This document shows positions 22,770 through 33,766 of a DNA stretch of 64,000 bases, piece by piece (the first letter of the stretch is position 1; every line of letters begins with the position of its first letter). The notes under the pieces were generated by a model, which was not told the DNA's origin, did not search any database, and saw only the letters and a program-made list of their open reading frames with translations. The stretch covers positions 18,608 to 82,607 of the forward strand of contig JAAMPI010000048.1 in NCBI GenBank assembly GCA_013054445.1, given 5' to 3'. The DNA is from Cudoniella acicularis. Lineage: Eukaryota > Ascomycota > Leotiomycetes > Helotiales > Helotiaceae. Both the position numbers and the translations under genes were made by a program.

Positions 22770-25700
22770 TCATAGTGTCTTACTCCCCCTTTTTAACCCC
22801 TTCTTCTCAAACCACCCACCACTTTCCCACATCTCCGGCTTATAAGCGCAACTGCTCCTAGCCCCCTGGTCCCAAATACTGCTCATCAGAAGACCTAGTC
22901 TCCGGAAATCAATAGGCTTTAAAACCCATTCGTTGAAGCCGCGTAGAATGTAGTCATCACGTTTGCTTTCTTCTAGCGATGTGGAGACGGCGAAAATGGG
23001 AACGGAACCGTAAGACTACAAGTTGAGGTAATTATGGTAAAGTGGATGATTCGAATTCGCGGATTAGTTTTGTTAAAGTTAGTCCGTCGATTATTGGCAT
23101 CTGTTCGGGATGCATGTTAGTTCCGGGCGAGATGAAGGATTTGTGAATGATGGTAGTGTGGGGAGGTTTCCAAATGTAGGGAATTGAAGATTTACCTGAA
23201 GGTCCATCAAGATGACATCAAAGGGGCCACGGCTTGCTCTGAATGTGTCAAAGCAGATTTGCCTATCACCGACAACCACAACGTCATGGCCCAGGTTTAG
23301 CAACCGGAGTTTAAGTATTTTTGCATTGAGAGGATTGTCTTCGGCAACGAGGATTTGGAGCTTGATTTTGTCGATTAGGACTGTTAATATAATAGAAGTG
23401 GGGAATAGGTAGGCGTCTTTCAAGGTTGAAGAGCTACCTTCGGGTTGATCAAGGGGTGTTCCTAGATTGACTCGAACTAAAATGCGTAAGCTTTGTGAAA
23501 TTCAAGCCGGTAGCAATAAGCCGCACAATTTCTGATCTCGGGGCTCTTACCTGTTGATTCGGGAGTATTCTGACCACACACTACGCTCCCCATGATGGCA
23601 GTTTCTGTTGGAGGCGTAAGTAGTGGCTCACTTTTTGTCATTTCTGGAGCTTCAATTCCCATAGAAAGAGAAATACGAATTTGTGTTCCAGCTCCTTGTT
23701 TTGTTCGGATTCTCAACTCTCCATTGCAGCTGTAGACGAATCGGGCGACGACAGCCAACCTCAGTCCAATGTTTTGAATATTTCCCGAATTGTTGCTTGT
23801 ATCTGCCTGAATCCCGTTACTTCTATCAAGAATGTTTTCGAATTGGTGGAAAAGAGTGTCAAGTTGCTCCTCTGACATTCCTTGGCCCTCATCAGTAATC
23901 GAGATGTGGATGAGAATTCCCAAGTCGGTGCTGTTCACAATTTTTTCGCCATGGACCTCAATTCTGATAGCACCATGGTTGGAATGAGCTAAAGCACTAC
24001 TCAAAATGTTTGAGAGGGTTTGTCGAAGTCGCTGAGGGTCGCCAGTCCCTGTAGTCGGAATCTAAGAAGCGTCGAAAATAAACGAAATTCTTAGGCCTTT
24101 CCGGTCCACTTCCATTGCAAAGGCATTGATGACCTCGACCATTAAGGCGTGCAAGGAAAATACTTGCTCGTGTATAGAATCGCTGGACTCATCCCCTTTG
24201 GTGAGATTCAGCAAGTCACTGATCACATATATCAAAGATTTGGACGCAGTCAAGGATTCTTTGACGTGTTCGTGAACTCCTTTCTCCATATTTCCATCTA
24301 AGGCAAATTCAAGGTTGTTTATAATGTGATTCAAAGGCGTGCGGACAGCGTCCGTTAAAATTAATCGAAGTTTTGTAGAGAGTGATGAGGCTTACCGTCG
24401 TGTGATGCATTGGAGATAAGCAGCTGCCTCATGCGACTCTTTTCCAAGTATGCCTGCTTTTTCCTCCAAATTTCGGTGAATGTGCCGTAGAGTGTGCTTA
24501 TCATGCTCGCAGTTTCAACTAGTAACAAGTCAGTAGAGGTAGTGCAATAGCATCGACGACCTACATTGTCAGGTGGTCCATTCTCTGTGTCACGACCCGA
24601 GGTCATGTGATCAGTCACGTGGGGACCGAGGGATCGAAGGGACGAGGCGAGTTCGCCGGCCTAGCGATATCTCGGTCCCTCACCACCACCAACTACCTAT
24701 ATAGTCGTATAGCTTTCCTATATTTGAGTTCGTGTTCAACTCATGTTCCAATATCATCACTTGATTAGGATAACGCTCTACCAGAAACATGCTTGACGCT
24801 TCTAAGGCTAAGTAAACCCCGTTCACGTGACATCGAGATCTCACGTGATAACAGAACGTTACACTCTGCTCGTATTCGTCACATACTCCACCCATCTATA
24901 AAAGCTCGCACTCAGCTCAGCGTTCCCTCCCCCAATTAAGTCAACCGCTCCTCCACATTCCCAGCCCAATTTATTTCCATCAGCTGTTCTTTCCCGAATA
25001 CAATTAGGAAGTCAGCACCAGAGGTAGACAATGGGATAGCCAGAGGTTCAGCAATGTGAGGAAATCCGAGAGCGTAGTGCAAATCAGGAAAGTCGGCACT
25101 GATTTTCTGAGAAGCAACCACCGAAGTGACTCCCGAGTTCGAAAATACTGCACAAGAGCCAAAGCCTCGTCATACGACACTAATTTGCCCACTGGCCGCA
25201 CCTCATCATTCATAATCAACATGCTAAACTCCGAGGCGAATATCTCAAGTAGTGTACTTGCTGAGTCGGTAATGAATGCCGCTGGTGACTTTTGTGATAG
25301 CCCTGTAGCTAGTAGCAGTCGAGCCTCGAGTCTTTCAGAATCCAAAAGTTGTTCTACCTGACTGGAAACACATTGCCCAATATTGCGACAAATCTCGCGA
25401 AGAGGTAGGGCAATCTCCGTCGTCCTCGAGCCGTATGAATGGTGTGTAATGAGACCCGAAAGGTCCCCTTCAACCACCAGAGATGTTATCATAATTGAGG
25501 ATACGTTCAAGTCCGAGAGGAATTGAACTTGATCGGGAGTACAGTCTCGAAGATATGCCCCGGTCAGATCCAACTCAGTATCACTTGCATCTCGGAAACG
25601 CAATGATGATTTTCCTCCAGATCCATTTCGTAGGATTTGTACCCTATCTGCCTTGTAAAGGTTCCGAGTTCGTACTGGAAGATCAGGTGAGGGGAAATGA

Positions 25701-26643
25701 AGCCCGATGAATAGATCTTCACTGATGACGGGGTTGACATATTCTGCGACAACAGCACCACATTTGCATTCGCTAAAACGATACACCATAACTCGGTCAA
25801 ATCCCGTTAACTTAGACACGGTCCCAATAATAGTACTGAACAAGTCTTCTACAGTCTTTGAAGAGAGCAGCTGAGCCCGGATTTCGTTGACGGCTCCGAT
25901 AAGGCCTTCTGAATTCGTAGACCGGATGTCTGGAGAACTTTGAAGCGCATGTAGTAGTCGAGTCGTTCTTGTAGTTGACTTTTTCCATTCATCCGTTGAA
26001 TAAACATAGTTGATTAATTTTGCTGGCTTCTGTGGCTGTGCATTATCCGATACGCCGGTGGTGGGGGGAGACTGTACTGCCAGTATTGGTTCTAATTCAC
26101 AAATAACCACATTATCATGACCTGGGGCTTTATGCGCAGTACACCAGTAAGATTTTATAGCCCTCTTCTTTGAGACGATTGACAGTTGAAAGACATTCGA
26201 GACTGTGGTATGTTGAGCCTCGGGGCCGCCACTCAAGAGCGACTAGATGCGCCTCTCGAATTCGACCCTTTCCTGGTCGAGGATGATATCACACCCTGAT
26301 TTCAGGGCGAATAGATTGTCAATGCTGTAACCAAGAGTCTGTGTGGCATTCTCGCTAACTGCGAAAACTGAATATTCTTTATTGACAGAGGGTTGGAGAG
26401 CTAGCAAGGTACCGTAGCTCTAGATTGCAGGTATGGTCGACAGGGAATTGTCGTGACGGCATTGATGTCTTTCCAGTCTTTTATAGGGAAATGGCAACTC
26501 TTTTGTCTGATCTAAGTGACCTAGAATATTGTAAGCTTCTCGCTCCTAGTTGAGAAATTGGAGTACTCACCTCTCCTTAAACGCTCTTTCTCGGAATCGA
26601 TCTTGATACGAATAGGAAAGACGCGTTCAACATAGCTAGTCAT
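22770..26643 (-). pseudogene. Fungal phytochrome hybrid histidine kinase, disrupted
   Basis: Domains in order: PAS-like start (ERVFPIRIKIDSEKER, then HQCRHDNSLSTIPAI, whose Cys sits at the biliverdin-attachment position of fungal phytochromes), GAF (FDRVMVYRFSECKCGAVVAE, FPSPDLPVRTRNLYKADRV, DLTGAYLRDCTPDQVQFL), PHY (FPDLHYALGFPHIAEPLAI, INWAGN near 24965), histidine kinase (YGTFTEIWRKK, SNASHD, TPLNHIINNLEFAL, DEGQGMSEEQLD) and receiver (ILVAEDNPLNAKIL, VILMDL, VLKPIDF), ending at TGA 22770-22772. Inactivating changes include TAG within IPAI*SYG and ERRI*SLL (CAG to TAG), TAA/TGA near 24900-24930, and an LTR at 24588-24883 between PHY and kinase domains. Such proteins sense red light. This copy cannot make a full protein. 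The true N-terminus probably lies upstream of 26643. Confidence 0.88.
24588..24883 (+). mobile_element. LTR inserted in the phytochrome gene
   Basis: On the plus strand it starts TGTCACGACCCGAGG and ends ATTCGTCACA (TG...CA). It contains GGTCATGTGATCAGTCACGTGG, a TATA box (CTATATAG near 24697-24704) and GAGTTCGTGTTCAACTC. PHY-domain coding stops at its right edge and kinase-side coding resumes at its left edge, so it sits inside the gene, antisense to it. No internal retrotransposon genes are present (solo LTR). Flanks do not show an exact 5-base duplication (CTCTG / TACTC). It shares layout with the remnant at 314. Confidence 0.75.
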
Positions 26644-27506
26644 CGTCAACAGCCTTTGTAAGCTCCTAGTAGAGCGTTGTCTCCGCCCTAAAAGACGAGT
26701 GAAACATGAATGGCGCGGCTAATTGGAGGATGGACAGTTTGAGTCGGGGAGACAGGCGAGTAGGGCTCTCGAATCCTTGGCAGGTTCCTTGGCACGTCGG
26801 TATGATTTTCGACGATGCGCAAATTTAAGGAACCAATCCATCAGAAAATAATGTCGATGTGTTCCCCAGGGTTTGCTTCTTCGACACGTTGATCCGGTTA
26901 GCGTCGGTGAGAGTCAGGCCACTTTCCGCATGTTTGGAACGCCCAATACATCTTGGGGGCGTGGATTTCTGTATTTACCAGCATGTCAATTCTTGTCGAT
27001 ATTTTTTACCTGGTAAACCAAAGCACTGAGGCCTCTAGGGGTCGGAAGGGTGTACAGTAGTACGAAGTAGAACGTCGGCTAGCTCCATATTCGTGGACAT
27101 AAGGCTACCGCAGCAATTGAAGCCTTGGACATTCGCGGAAAGAGGATAATCTCATGCGTGGAAGACAAAAAGAGGCTTAGTAGTTTACAAGTTGTCTCTG
27201 AATCGATTCCAGCTTCGTGGACTTATTGGATGATGATTCCTTTTGTCGTCGCCGGCTCCTGGTCAAGGTTTGGATGAAGATCTAAGAAGTGGAAAAAGAT
27301 TAGTGATCCCCTGGAACCTTAAATTAGATCATGCTTTGGTGGTATCATGTGATTCGCCAGAATCAGCTTGTAATCTAAAGCCAAAAAGACGTTTAGAAAA
27401 ACAAGAGTACTGGGTTGTAATTAAATTTGTAACCCTGAGATATATCAGCGGTCCTAGAGACATTGGACCGTTCAAAAGAAATCGCACAATTTGTGATTCT
27501 CCCGCC
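26644..27506. other. Possible phytochrome N-terminal extension and intergenic region
   Basis: Fungal phytochromes usually have a long, low-complexity N-terminal extension, and the minus-strand sequence upstream of 26643 includes Pro/Ser-rich stretches (for example REPYSPVSPTQTVHPP near 26740) with stops between. I could not assemble a start. The lower part, toward 27507, is the 3' flank of the sugar transporter. The plus-strand frame 27243-27746 is a shadow. Confidence 0.4.
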
Positions 27507-29357
27507 CTACACCAAGCTCTCTCCCTCCGTACCATTAACAGCCGTTTGCTCACTCGTACGATCCACACTTGCTCCATTCCCAGCTCCCACAACCTTCGGC
27601 TTCTCAATATCTCCCTCGGCACTCCCGCTTCCATTCCCAATGGCGGCTCTCTCATCCATCAAGTCTCTGAACTTGACCTCAGGTACAAAGTCATTACTCT
27701 TCCATGCGTAGCTAACCTTTTCATACAATTCGTCAACCTCCTCTAAACTGAGCCCCTTGGTCTCGTAAATCATGCCCCACACGAAGAACGTGCAAAGTAG
27801 ACAACATCCACCCCACAGAAAGAAGATTTTAGCTTGTAAGCCAGCGTTGCCTGCTCCGGTGTTGACCAAAAATGGTGTCGAGTATGCGATAGCCCAATTG
27901 AGGAGCCAGTTCGAAGCAGTGGTCATTGAGAGACCTTTGGCACGAACACCGAGAGGGAAGATTTCTCCTGTGACAACCCATGCGACGGGGCCCCAAGAAC
28001 TGGCGAAGAAGAAAATGTAGATGCACACGAAAGCCACGAGGGCCTTTTGAGCAGAGAGGTTCGAGGCTCCTGGGAAGGCAGTGCCGGCTGAGGCGACAAT
28101 CATTTGCGAGACGAACATACCGATTGCGCCGAAGAGGAGTAGCTTTCGACGACCCCAAGTTTCAACAAGGTAAAGACCGGGGAAGGTGGATGCGACGTTC
28201 ACAGAGGATGTAATCATCGATATGACGAACGGGTTGCTGATCCCAGAGTTGGTGAAGAATGATGTGCCGTAGTAGAAAATAAAGTTTATACCTGTAAGTT
28301 GTTGGAGACTCTGCAGTAAACATCCAGTCGTGAGTCGTTTTCCCAGAGTATGCCATGTCAGGAACTGAGTGTAAGACGTGGCGCCAAGGGTCAACTCGTG
28401 CTCGTAGTTTGCCTTGATTTCAGCAAGCTCATCGACGAGGTATGGATCGGTGACGGCGAGACGACGGAGACGTGATAATGACTTTGCAGCCTTCTCATCC
28501 TGGCCAATCTTGATAAGGTAGCGGGGTGTTTCTGGAAGGAAGATCAAACCGAAGCCGAGTATGAGCGCCCAAGCAAATTGAATGGCAATTGGAATGCGAT
28601 AAGAGCCCGAGTCCGTGCGATCCTTTGTCGCATTATCGACAACTGCGGCAATAAGTAGGCCGATGGTGATGGCAAGTTGATAAGCACCAACTGGATTGTG
28701 GTTAGAGGGGTAAAACACTATTGGAATCCTTGGAGACTTACCGACGGCACCTCGAATCCATTTTGGAGCTGTCTCTGACTGGTACAGGGGAACTAAGGAT
28801 CATTAGTATCATCCCGTTACGTTCAAAAGTATAAATGGAAGGGTGACTTACTCAATGCAGAAATTAAACCCACTCCAAAACCAGCGAAGAAACGACCAGC
28901 AACAAAGAGAGGAATTGCTGCAGAAATGGTTTGCAAGACAACGCCGAAGCAGAAAACTACCAGGGTGATCATGAGAGCAATTCTCCTTCCAAGGAAATCT
29001 GCTAGAGGTGCTGCGCCAAGGGCTCCAAAGAATGTACCAGCAGATAGAATGGACACGATTAAAGAGGATTGGGAAGCAGTGATTCCAGGTAAGTTGTTGT
29101 TTTCTGGATTTTTGTAGCCGGTAGAAAAGGTCTCTAACCACTGAGGCATAGCAATGATGCCACCAATTGTTCCAGTGTCATATCTGGCGTAGAATTATTA
29201 GTTTCGGATGTAAAAGGGTTTGCGAAAATTCTTACCCAAATAGAACACCACCAAATGCGACGTAAAGCCCAACGAAAATAGCCGTGGCAGAAGACCCGGG
29301 GATACTTTCGGGTTTCATGATCCCAATGGACCGAAGACTAAATTTTTCTGAAAACAT
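27507..29357 (-). CDS. MFS hexose transporter
   Basis: Four exons: 29357-29236, 29183-28852, 28792-28742, 28690-27507, giving 563 codons (562 aa). Introns are 51-59 bases and GT-AG. Twelve TM segments with all sugar-porter signatures: FGGVLFGYDTGTIGG in TM1, ADFLGRRIALM (GRR loop 2-3), GRFFAGFGVGLIS, VPLYQSETAPKWIRGA-like segment (here IPLYQ), PETPRYLIKIGQDEKA, QQLTGINFIFYYGTSFF, and YETKGLSLEEVDELYEK at the end of TM12. It should carry glucose or a related sugar across the plasma membrane by proton symport. The C-terminal tail is about 60 residues. It shares a 1.08-kb divergent promoter region with the DhaK-like gene at 30436, which suggests shared regulation. No defect seen. Confidence 0.93.
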
Positions 29358-30435
29358 CGTGAATGTTTTAATTGATTGAGGAATGTTTGGTTTTAAAATT
29401 CAACATGGCTATGTCGCACGTTTTATTTACTTTAAACATTCCACAAGAGGTTCTCCCACACTGCAAGATGACGGAGATGCAAAAACACCCGTGCTCAAAA
29501 TATGGGAATTTTAACACCTGATGTCTTTCAGGGTCCATTGTGGCGTGACTATTGACGAACTTTCATCAAGGTCGGGGTACTGGGATTCAGGGGTCAGCTT
29601 CATAGGCTCCTGGCCCTTGGGGATAGCTTCGCGCTTGCCTAAATAAGGTCTTTGGGGAACCTATGTGCCAGCGTCGCGAGAATCTTCCTAGGGATGTGAC
29701 CAACATGAGGCCGGTCCGGCCATACTTTCTTTCGCGCCTCGCCGCGAGTTTGCGCATGGGCTGTTGAAAGAGGTTATTTTATGACAGGAGACAGGAGACA
29801 AAGCAATTGCTTCCTGCATGGTTCTCTTGACCCTTCTCATGTGTTACGGGACACCCGGCGCAGCAAAATCGATGCCCAGAGCTTGGTGGCACGGGTGGCT
29901 CGAATGTTTTCTTGCCGCTTCCAAGCTGTCGGAAGCTGTCATGTGGCTTCAAGAATCCCTTTAGCTGATGTGGATGTTCGATTTAAGCTCCGATGCGGTG
30001 GTTGCGAGGCAAAATAATTGTTCAACTGGTCCAGCATTTATGGGCGGTTTAAAGAGTTGTCTCGGGGATTTGCGACGCCTCCCCCGCACCACCTCGGCAC
30101 TTCTCCAAGTCAGCCAGACCCCTGCTTTTTGGAGATGTTGACCTGATCGGCCTCACGGGTTTGTCAATTTTGACACCTCGGGATATAATGTTAGTGAGTA
30201 TTCTATGGAAGGTGCGATAGTTCAGAGAAAATAGACCTTACAAGCAGGTTTCCATGCAGACGTGCAGATCTCACCCGTCCGTACTCTAACTAAAGTGCTA
30301 AGATGACTGAGTAGTCATCAAGGGGTGGCATGACGATCCAGCATTTAACAATCACATCATGCATCCCACGATATCAAGAACCCGCGTCCTTCGTTTTCAA
30401 ACTCTTTTAAGTAAGAAGTTAAAATATAGTCAAAG
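29358..30435. promoter_or_regulatory. Bidirectional promoter region, transporter / DhaK-like pair
   Basis: The stretch lies between two divergently read start codons (29357 minus, 30436 plus) and contains no convincing gene. The 78-codon frame at 29781-30017 has no motif. Runs such as CCCCGCACC and GGCGACGCCTCCC-like GC boxes occur near 30070-30090, as possible sites for carbon-responsive C2H2 regulators. This is speculative. Confidence 0.4.
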
Positions 30436-31793
30436 ATGCCAATTCACCCCCATACACCCACCTTGACAGGTATCAAAATTGCGGAAGGAAGAGTCCCAGG
30501 TCTGTAGCAATATTTCGAAATGTGAAATGCGCTGATGATTTTGAAACAGATCACCATTTCATCCAGGACTACACCAAACTTGTGGAGGATTCATTGTTCT
30601 CGGCTTCCCTCACCAACCCCAGCCTTTCTGTTGATTTGAAGAATAGAGTTGTGTATCTTGCTGCAGAGCATCCTTCGCAAGTATCTATTGTTTCGGGTTC
30701 GGGCAGCGGTCATGATCCTGCCTTTGCTGGATTTGTTGGGAAAGGGATACTTGCCGCTGCTGTAGTTGGAAAAATACTTTCGACTCCACAGCCAGAACAG
30801 ATTAAAGTAGCGCTTTTAAATGTTGACAGTCAAAAGGGAATCCTAGTGATTATTATGAATAATGAGGTGAGTGCAGTAGACGGTGAATGGAAAAATAGCT
30901 GCGCAGTATCTGACAAGAAAAACTCATAAAGGGCGATGTTTTCAAATTCAAAAGCGTAATTTTTGAAACGAAGGCAAAAGGTTTGAACATTGAACTCGTG
31001 ATAGTAGGCGATGATGTAAGTGGGGGCCGAATCCGAGCACGGAAACATGGTAGATCAGGACATGTTGGAACTGTTCTAGTCTTGAAGATTGCCGGAGCCC
31101 TGGCGGCAGCAGCGTGAGATTTCGAAGGAAAATATTTGAAAATAAATAAGATATTGACTTGTTGTTAGGGCACCACTCGAAGAGGTTACCAGAGTCGCAA
31201 AATTAGCGTCTTCGCATCTCTTGACCGTTGGCTGTGCGCTTTCTCACGTCAGAGCACCAAACCATCCACTCATGGATCCTCTCAACGATGAACATCTAGC
31301 CACAGAGCACATAGGAACGGTGGCAGGACTCGGAGAACATACAACGCCGGGATCCCACAAGATAGAGGTTGATTTACAAGCGATTGTGCAAAGACTACTG
31401 AGAGAGCTTCTGGATTGGAGTGACGAAGACCGTTCATTTTCTGAAGACCCCTCCGCCGGTGATCAAGTTCTCCTAGTCAACAATCTTGGTGGTTTGAGCG
31501 GTCTTGAGCTTGGGGCGATAACGCTGGAAATTGCCAAGCAACTTGCTAAGACATACAACCTCCGGCCAGTGCGAATTTATTCGGGAACATTCATGACCAG
31601 TTTGAATGAGCTTGGCTTCAGTATAACGTTGCTCAAAGTCCATGATCCTGGATTGAAGGATGGCGTGACATTGTTGGATCTTCTGGATGCGCCGACCGAG
31701 GCCGTTGGGTGGGGTCCTTCAATTGGAAGTCGAACTTGGGAGGAGGTGAAGCCTATTGATTTCACGAGAAATGATGTGGAGATGGAGATCTGA
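30436..31793 (+). CDS. DhaK-domain protein (dihydroxyacetone kinase-like, no DhaL)
   Basis: Four exons: 30436-30469, 30550-30866, 30932-31113, 31169-31793 (386 codons, 385 aa); introns 55-80 bases, GT-AG. DhaK (Dak1) motifs are clear: NPSLSVDLKNRVVYLA, IVSGSGSGHDPAFAGFVGKG, GDVFKFK, IVGDDV, GHVGTVLVLKIAGALAA, LEEVTRVAKLAS, DQVLLVNNLGGLSGLELGAI and FMTSLNELGFSITLL. Fungal dihydroxyacetone kinases are usually about 580-600 aa with a C-terminal ATP-binding DhaL domain. This one stops after DhaK. The usual LDHCHVPG active-site loop reads LSHVRAPN, keeping one His, and the GMGIHxEPG loop is altered to GLGEHTTPG. So substrate binding may remain but phosphorylation needs a partner, or the protein has another role. 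Divergent partner of the hexose transporter. Confidence 0.88.
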
Positions 31794-32201
31794 ATGCTAG
31801 AAATGCTGCTAGATATTGTAAATTTGTAGTATGTAGTGGTGTCTAAGGTTAGTTGTCGGCAAAAATTCAAGGCATGGGGTAAAACCTATCTGCTGAGTCT
31901 CCCCAATTGTCAAACTGCTTCCGCAAGTTATATTCCCCACCTTTCTTCCTCCCCCCCCCAATGTTGTTCTCTATGACAGAATTGCGTAGTGCTTTGTTGT
32001 TAGGAGGGGTTCGAGGAGCAGGTAAGGAGCGTCTCAAGGGCTCGTCGCGTTAAGCATAATTGGGAGGAAGGTCTCCATATACGCAATGCATTTCGATACC
32101 GCATACCGAAGTTGTTCGAGAGAGCGAGCTGTTGAAAATATAATTGTATGTTTTATTCCCTTCTCTTCCCCTGAGATGAATAAAATCACTTTGCAAATCA
32201 T
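31794..32201. other. Intergenic
   Basis: Only short motif-free frames are seen. The upstream exons of the chitinase remnant that begins near 32202 are not recognisable here, so they were probably lost. Confidence 0.45.
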
Positions 32202-32623
32202 CGAGAATCCACAAACACTGCTAGCCCAGGAACGCCTTTCAACGGCAAAGGAGTTGGCAACTTCGGTGACACCGCCGGGACATAGGACTACAAAGCCCTC
32301 CCACTCGCCGGTGCGAACCTCGTAGTTGTTGAAGTTGTTGAAAATAAGGAGATCGGAGCAAGCTATAGCTACGATGCCGCTAGCAAAATGATGGTTAGCT
32401 ACAATACACCGGCTATTGCGAGGAAGGCGCGGTACGCGATGGAGATGGGACTTAGTGGCGCGATGTGGTGGAAAGTTAGCCAAGATAAGACGCGGGTTGA
32501 AAGTTTGATCGGTGCGACGATTGAGGCTTTTTTGGTGGGGAAGAGAGCTCGGAGACGTTGAACCACTTGGATTATCCGAATAGTATATATGAGAACTTGA
32601 GGAAGGGGTTCCCTGATAATTAG
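32202..32623 (+). pseudogene. GH18 chitinase C-terminal remnant
   Basis: The plus-strand frame from about 32202 reads STNTASPGTPFNGKGVGNFG, matching the GRSFxNTxGxGxPFNG segment of fungal GH18 chitinases. DYKALP follows after a TAG (GT*DYKALP), then ASYSYDAASKMMVSYNTP, ARKARYAMEMGLSGAMWWKV (the GAMWWExSGD strand, with Lys for Glu) and DKTRVESLIGATIEAF. A one-base slip in a T6 run (about 32528-32533) moves the frame into LNHLDYPNSIYENLRKGFPD and TAG 32621-32623, the normal C-terminus. The catalytic DxxDxDWE part is missing. It is a dead tail of a cell-wall or mycoparasitism-type chitinase. The long minus-strand frame over it is a shadow. Confidence 0.75.
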
Positions 32624-33766
32624 ACATAATTATAGGCAACTTTGAAGGCAAATCTAAGACTCTGTAGTTATTGTTACACTGCTGCATACTGAGAGGCTGA
32701 GACTGAAATAGCTTTTCGCTCGGAGACAAGGAGTATACAGTAATATGGAGCCGGATCCGGCGCTGTGACACGAGAGTCACATGTAGAAATGCGATTTCGG
32801 ATGGCCCGTGCACAAATTCTTGCTTCCACAGCAAATATCTGTGCTTTTTTCCTCTCCTCTATAGTTCATAATTTATTACCCTACCTAGGTACTACATATA
32901 GACTTCCAATCTCAATTATCTTTTGACGCCACTGCTGTATAGGATATATTATTAAACTAATGTTTTTTAATCCCACGAGCTTCTTAGCAATGCTTCAATT
33001 GCATTGTTTAAAATCGCGGTATTGGTTAAGAAGCAGGGTCTTCACAAGCACTGATATTTTAAGAAGATATTTGTGAACTTGATTGATTGCTTAATTATTT
33101 TCTAGCAGGGGTATTTGGTTGTTTTTATACCCTAGAATTAAGGACACCTTGTTCTGTACTTTAATGCCACCGTGTTCCATATCGTTAGTTTCATAGTGAC
33201 GGTATTGACCCATAATTATCCCCACAAACAGGTATATATACAATTGTTCTGCAAGATTTTCGCAGCCACGCTACCAACATTGCTGTCTTGAATCCCCATT
33301 TCGTTCAATCAATCCTTTTTGGTTCGAATGTTACTGAGAAGATCCCAGTCTGAGACGCTATGAGTGTCCCTCAGAGTCTTTCAAGTTCAACGATCGTCCT
33401 TATATGCCAGATCTCGCAGTATCTGGTAGCAAACCCCGACACTAGCCTCGTTATTCCGAGACGACCTGTTCTGCCGATCGCCATACTTTATTCGTTCAGA
33501 TACCCTGCAAAGCGTTCTGATGGCTTCCTCAAGACGTGGCGCTTACAATTTCCTGTTCGAGACGCACGCTCGCAGGTTTGGTCAAGTCGACGAAACTTCC
33601 CGCCACTGCTCGGGCGATGGCAACCCCAGGCAATATTTGAACCGGTTTCTTTACACATCTTTAAGAAGTTCTCAGTGTCCCTGACGGGAACGCCTATTCC
33701 GGTTGTGCAGTCTCATCTCAATAGCCCGGGTGGGAGGAGTGGATCGCAATTTGGTTAAAGCCAATA
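32624..33766. other. Intergenic
   Basis: No gene supported. The plus-strand frame 33360-33758 (132 codons) has an ATG but no motif and ends next to the C2H2 gene's 3' end. It may be a shadow or antisense stretch. Some AT-rich sequence lies at 32860-33060. Confidence 0.4.

Noticed and set aside
24588..24883. Extra coding exon of the phytochrome
   Set aside because: TG...CA ends, a TATA box and an LTR-like layout shared with 314-530 fit an insertion, and phytochrome motifs are interrupted exactly at its edges.
32034..32834. 266-codon minus-strand open frame
   Set aside because: It is antisense to a clear GH18 chitinase remnant and has no motif of its own.
33360..33758. 132-codon plus-strand frame with ATG
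   Set aside because: No recognisable motif. It lies beside the C2H2 gene's 3' end and has no supporting splice or context signals.
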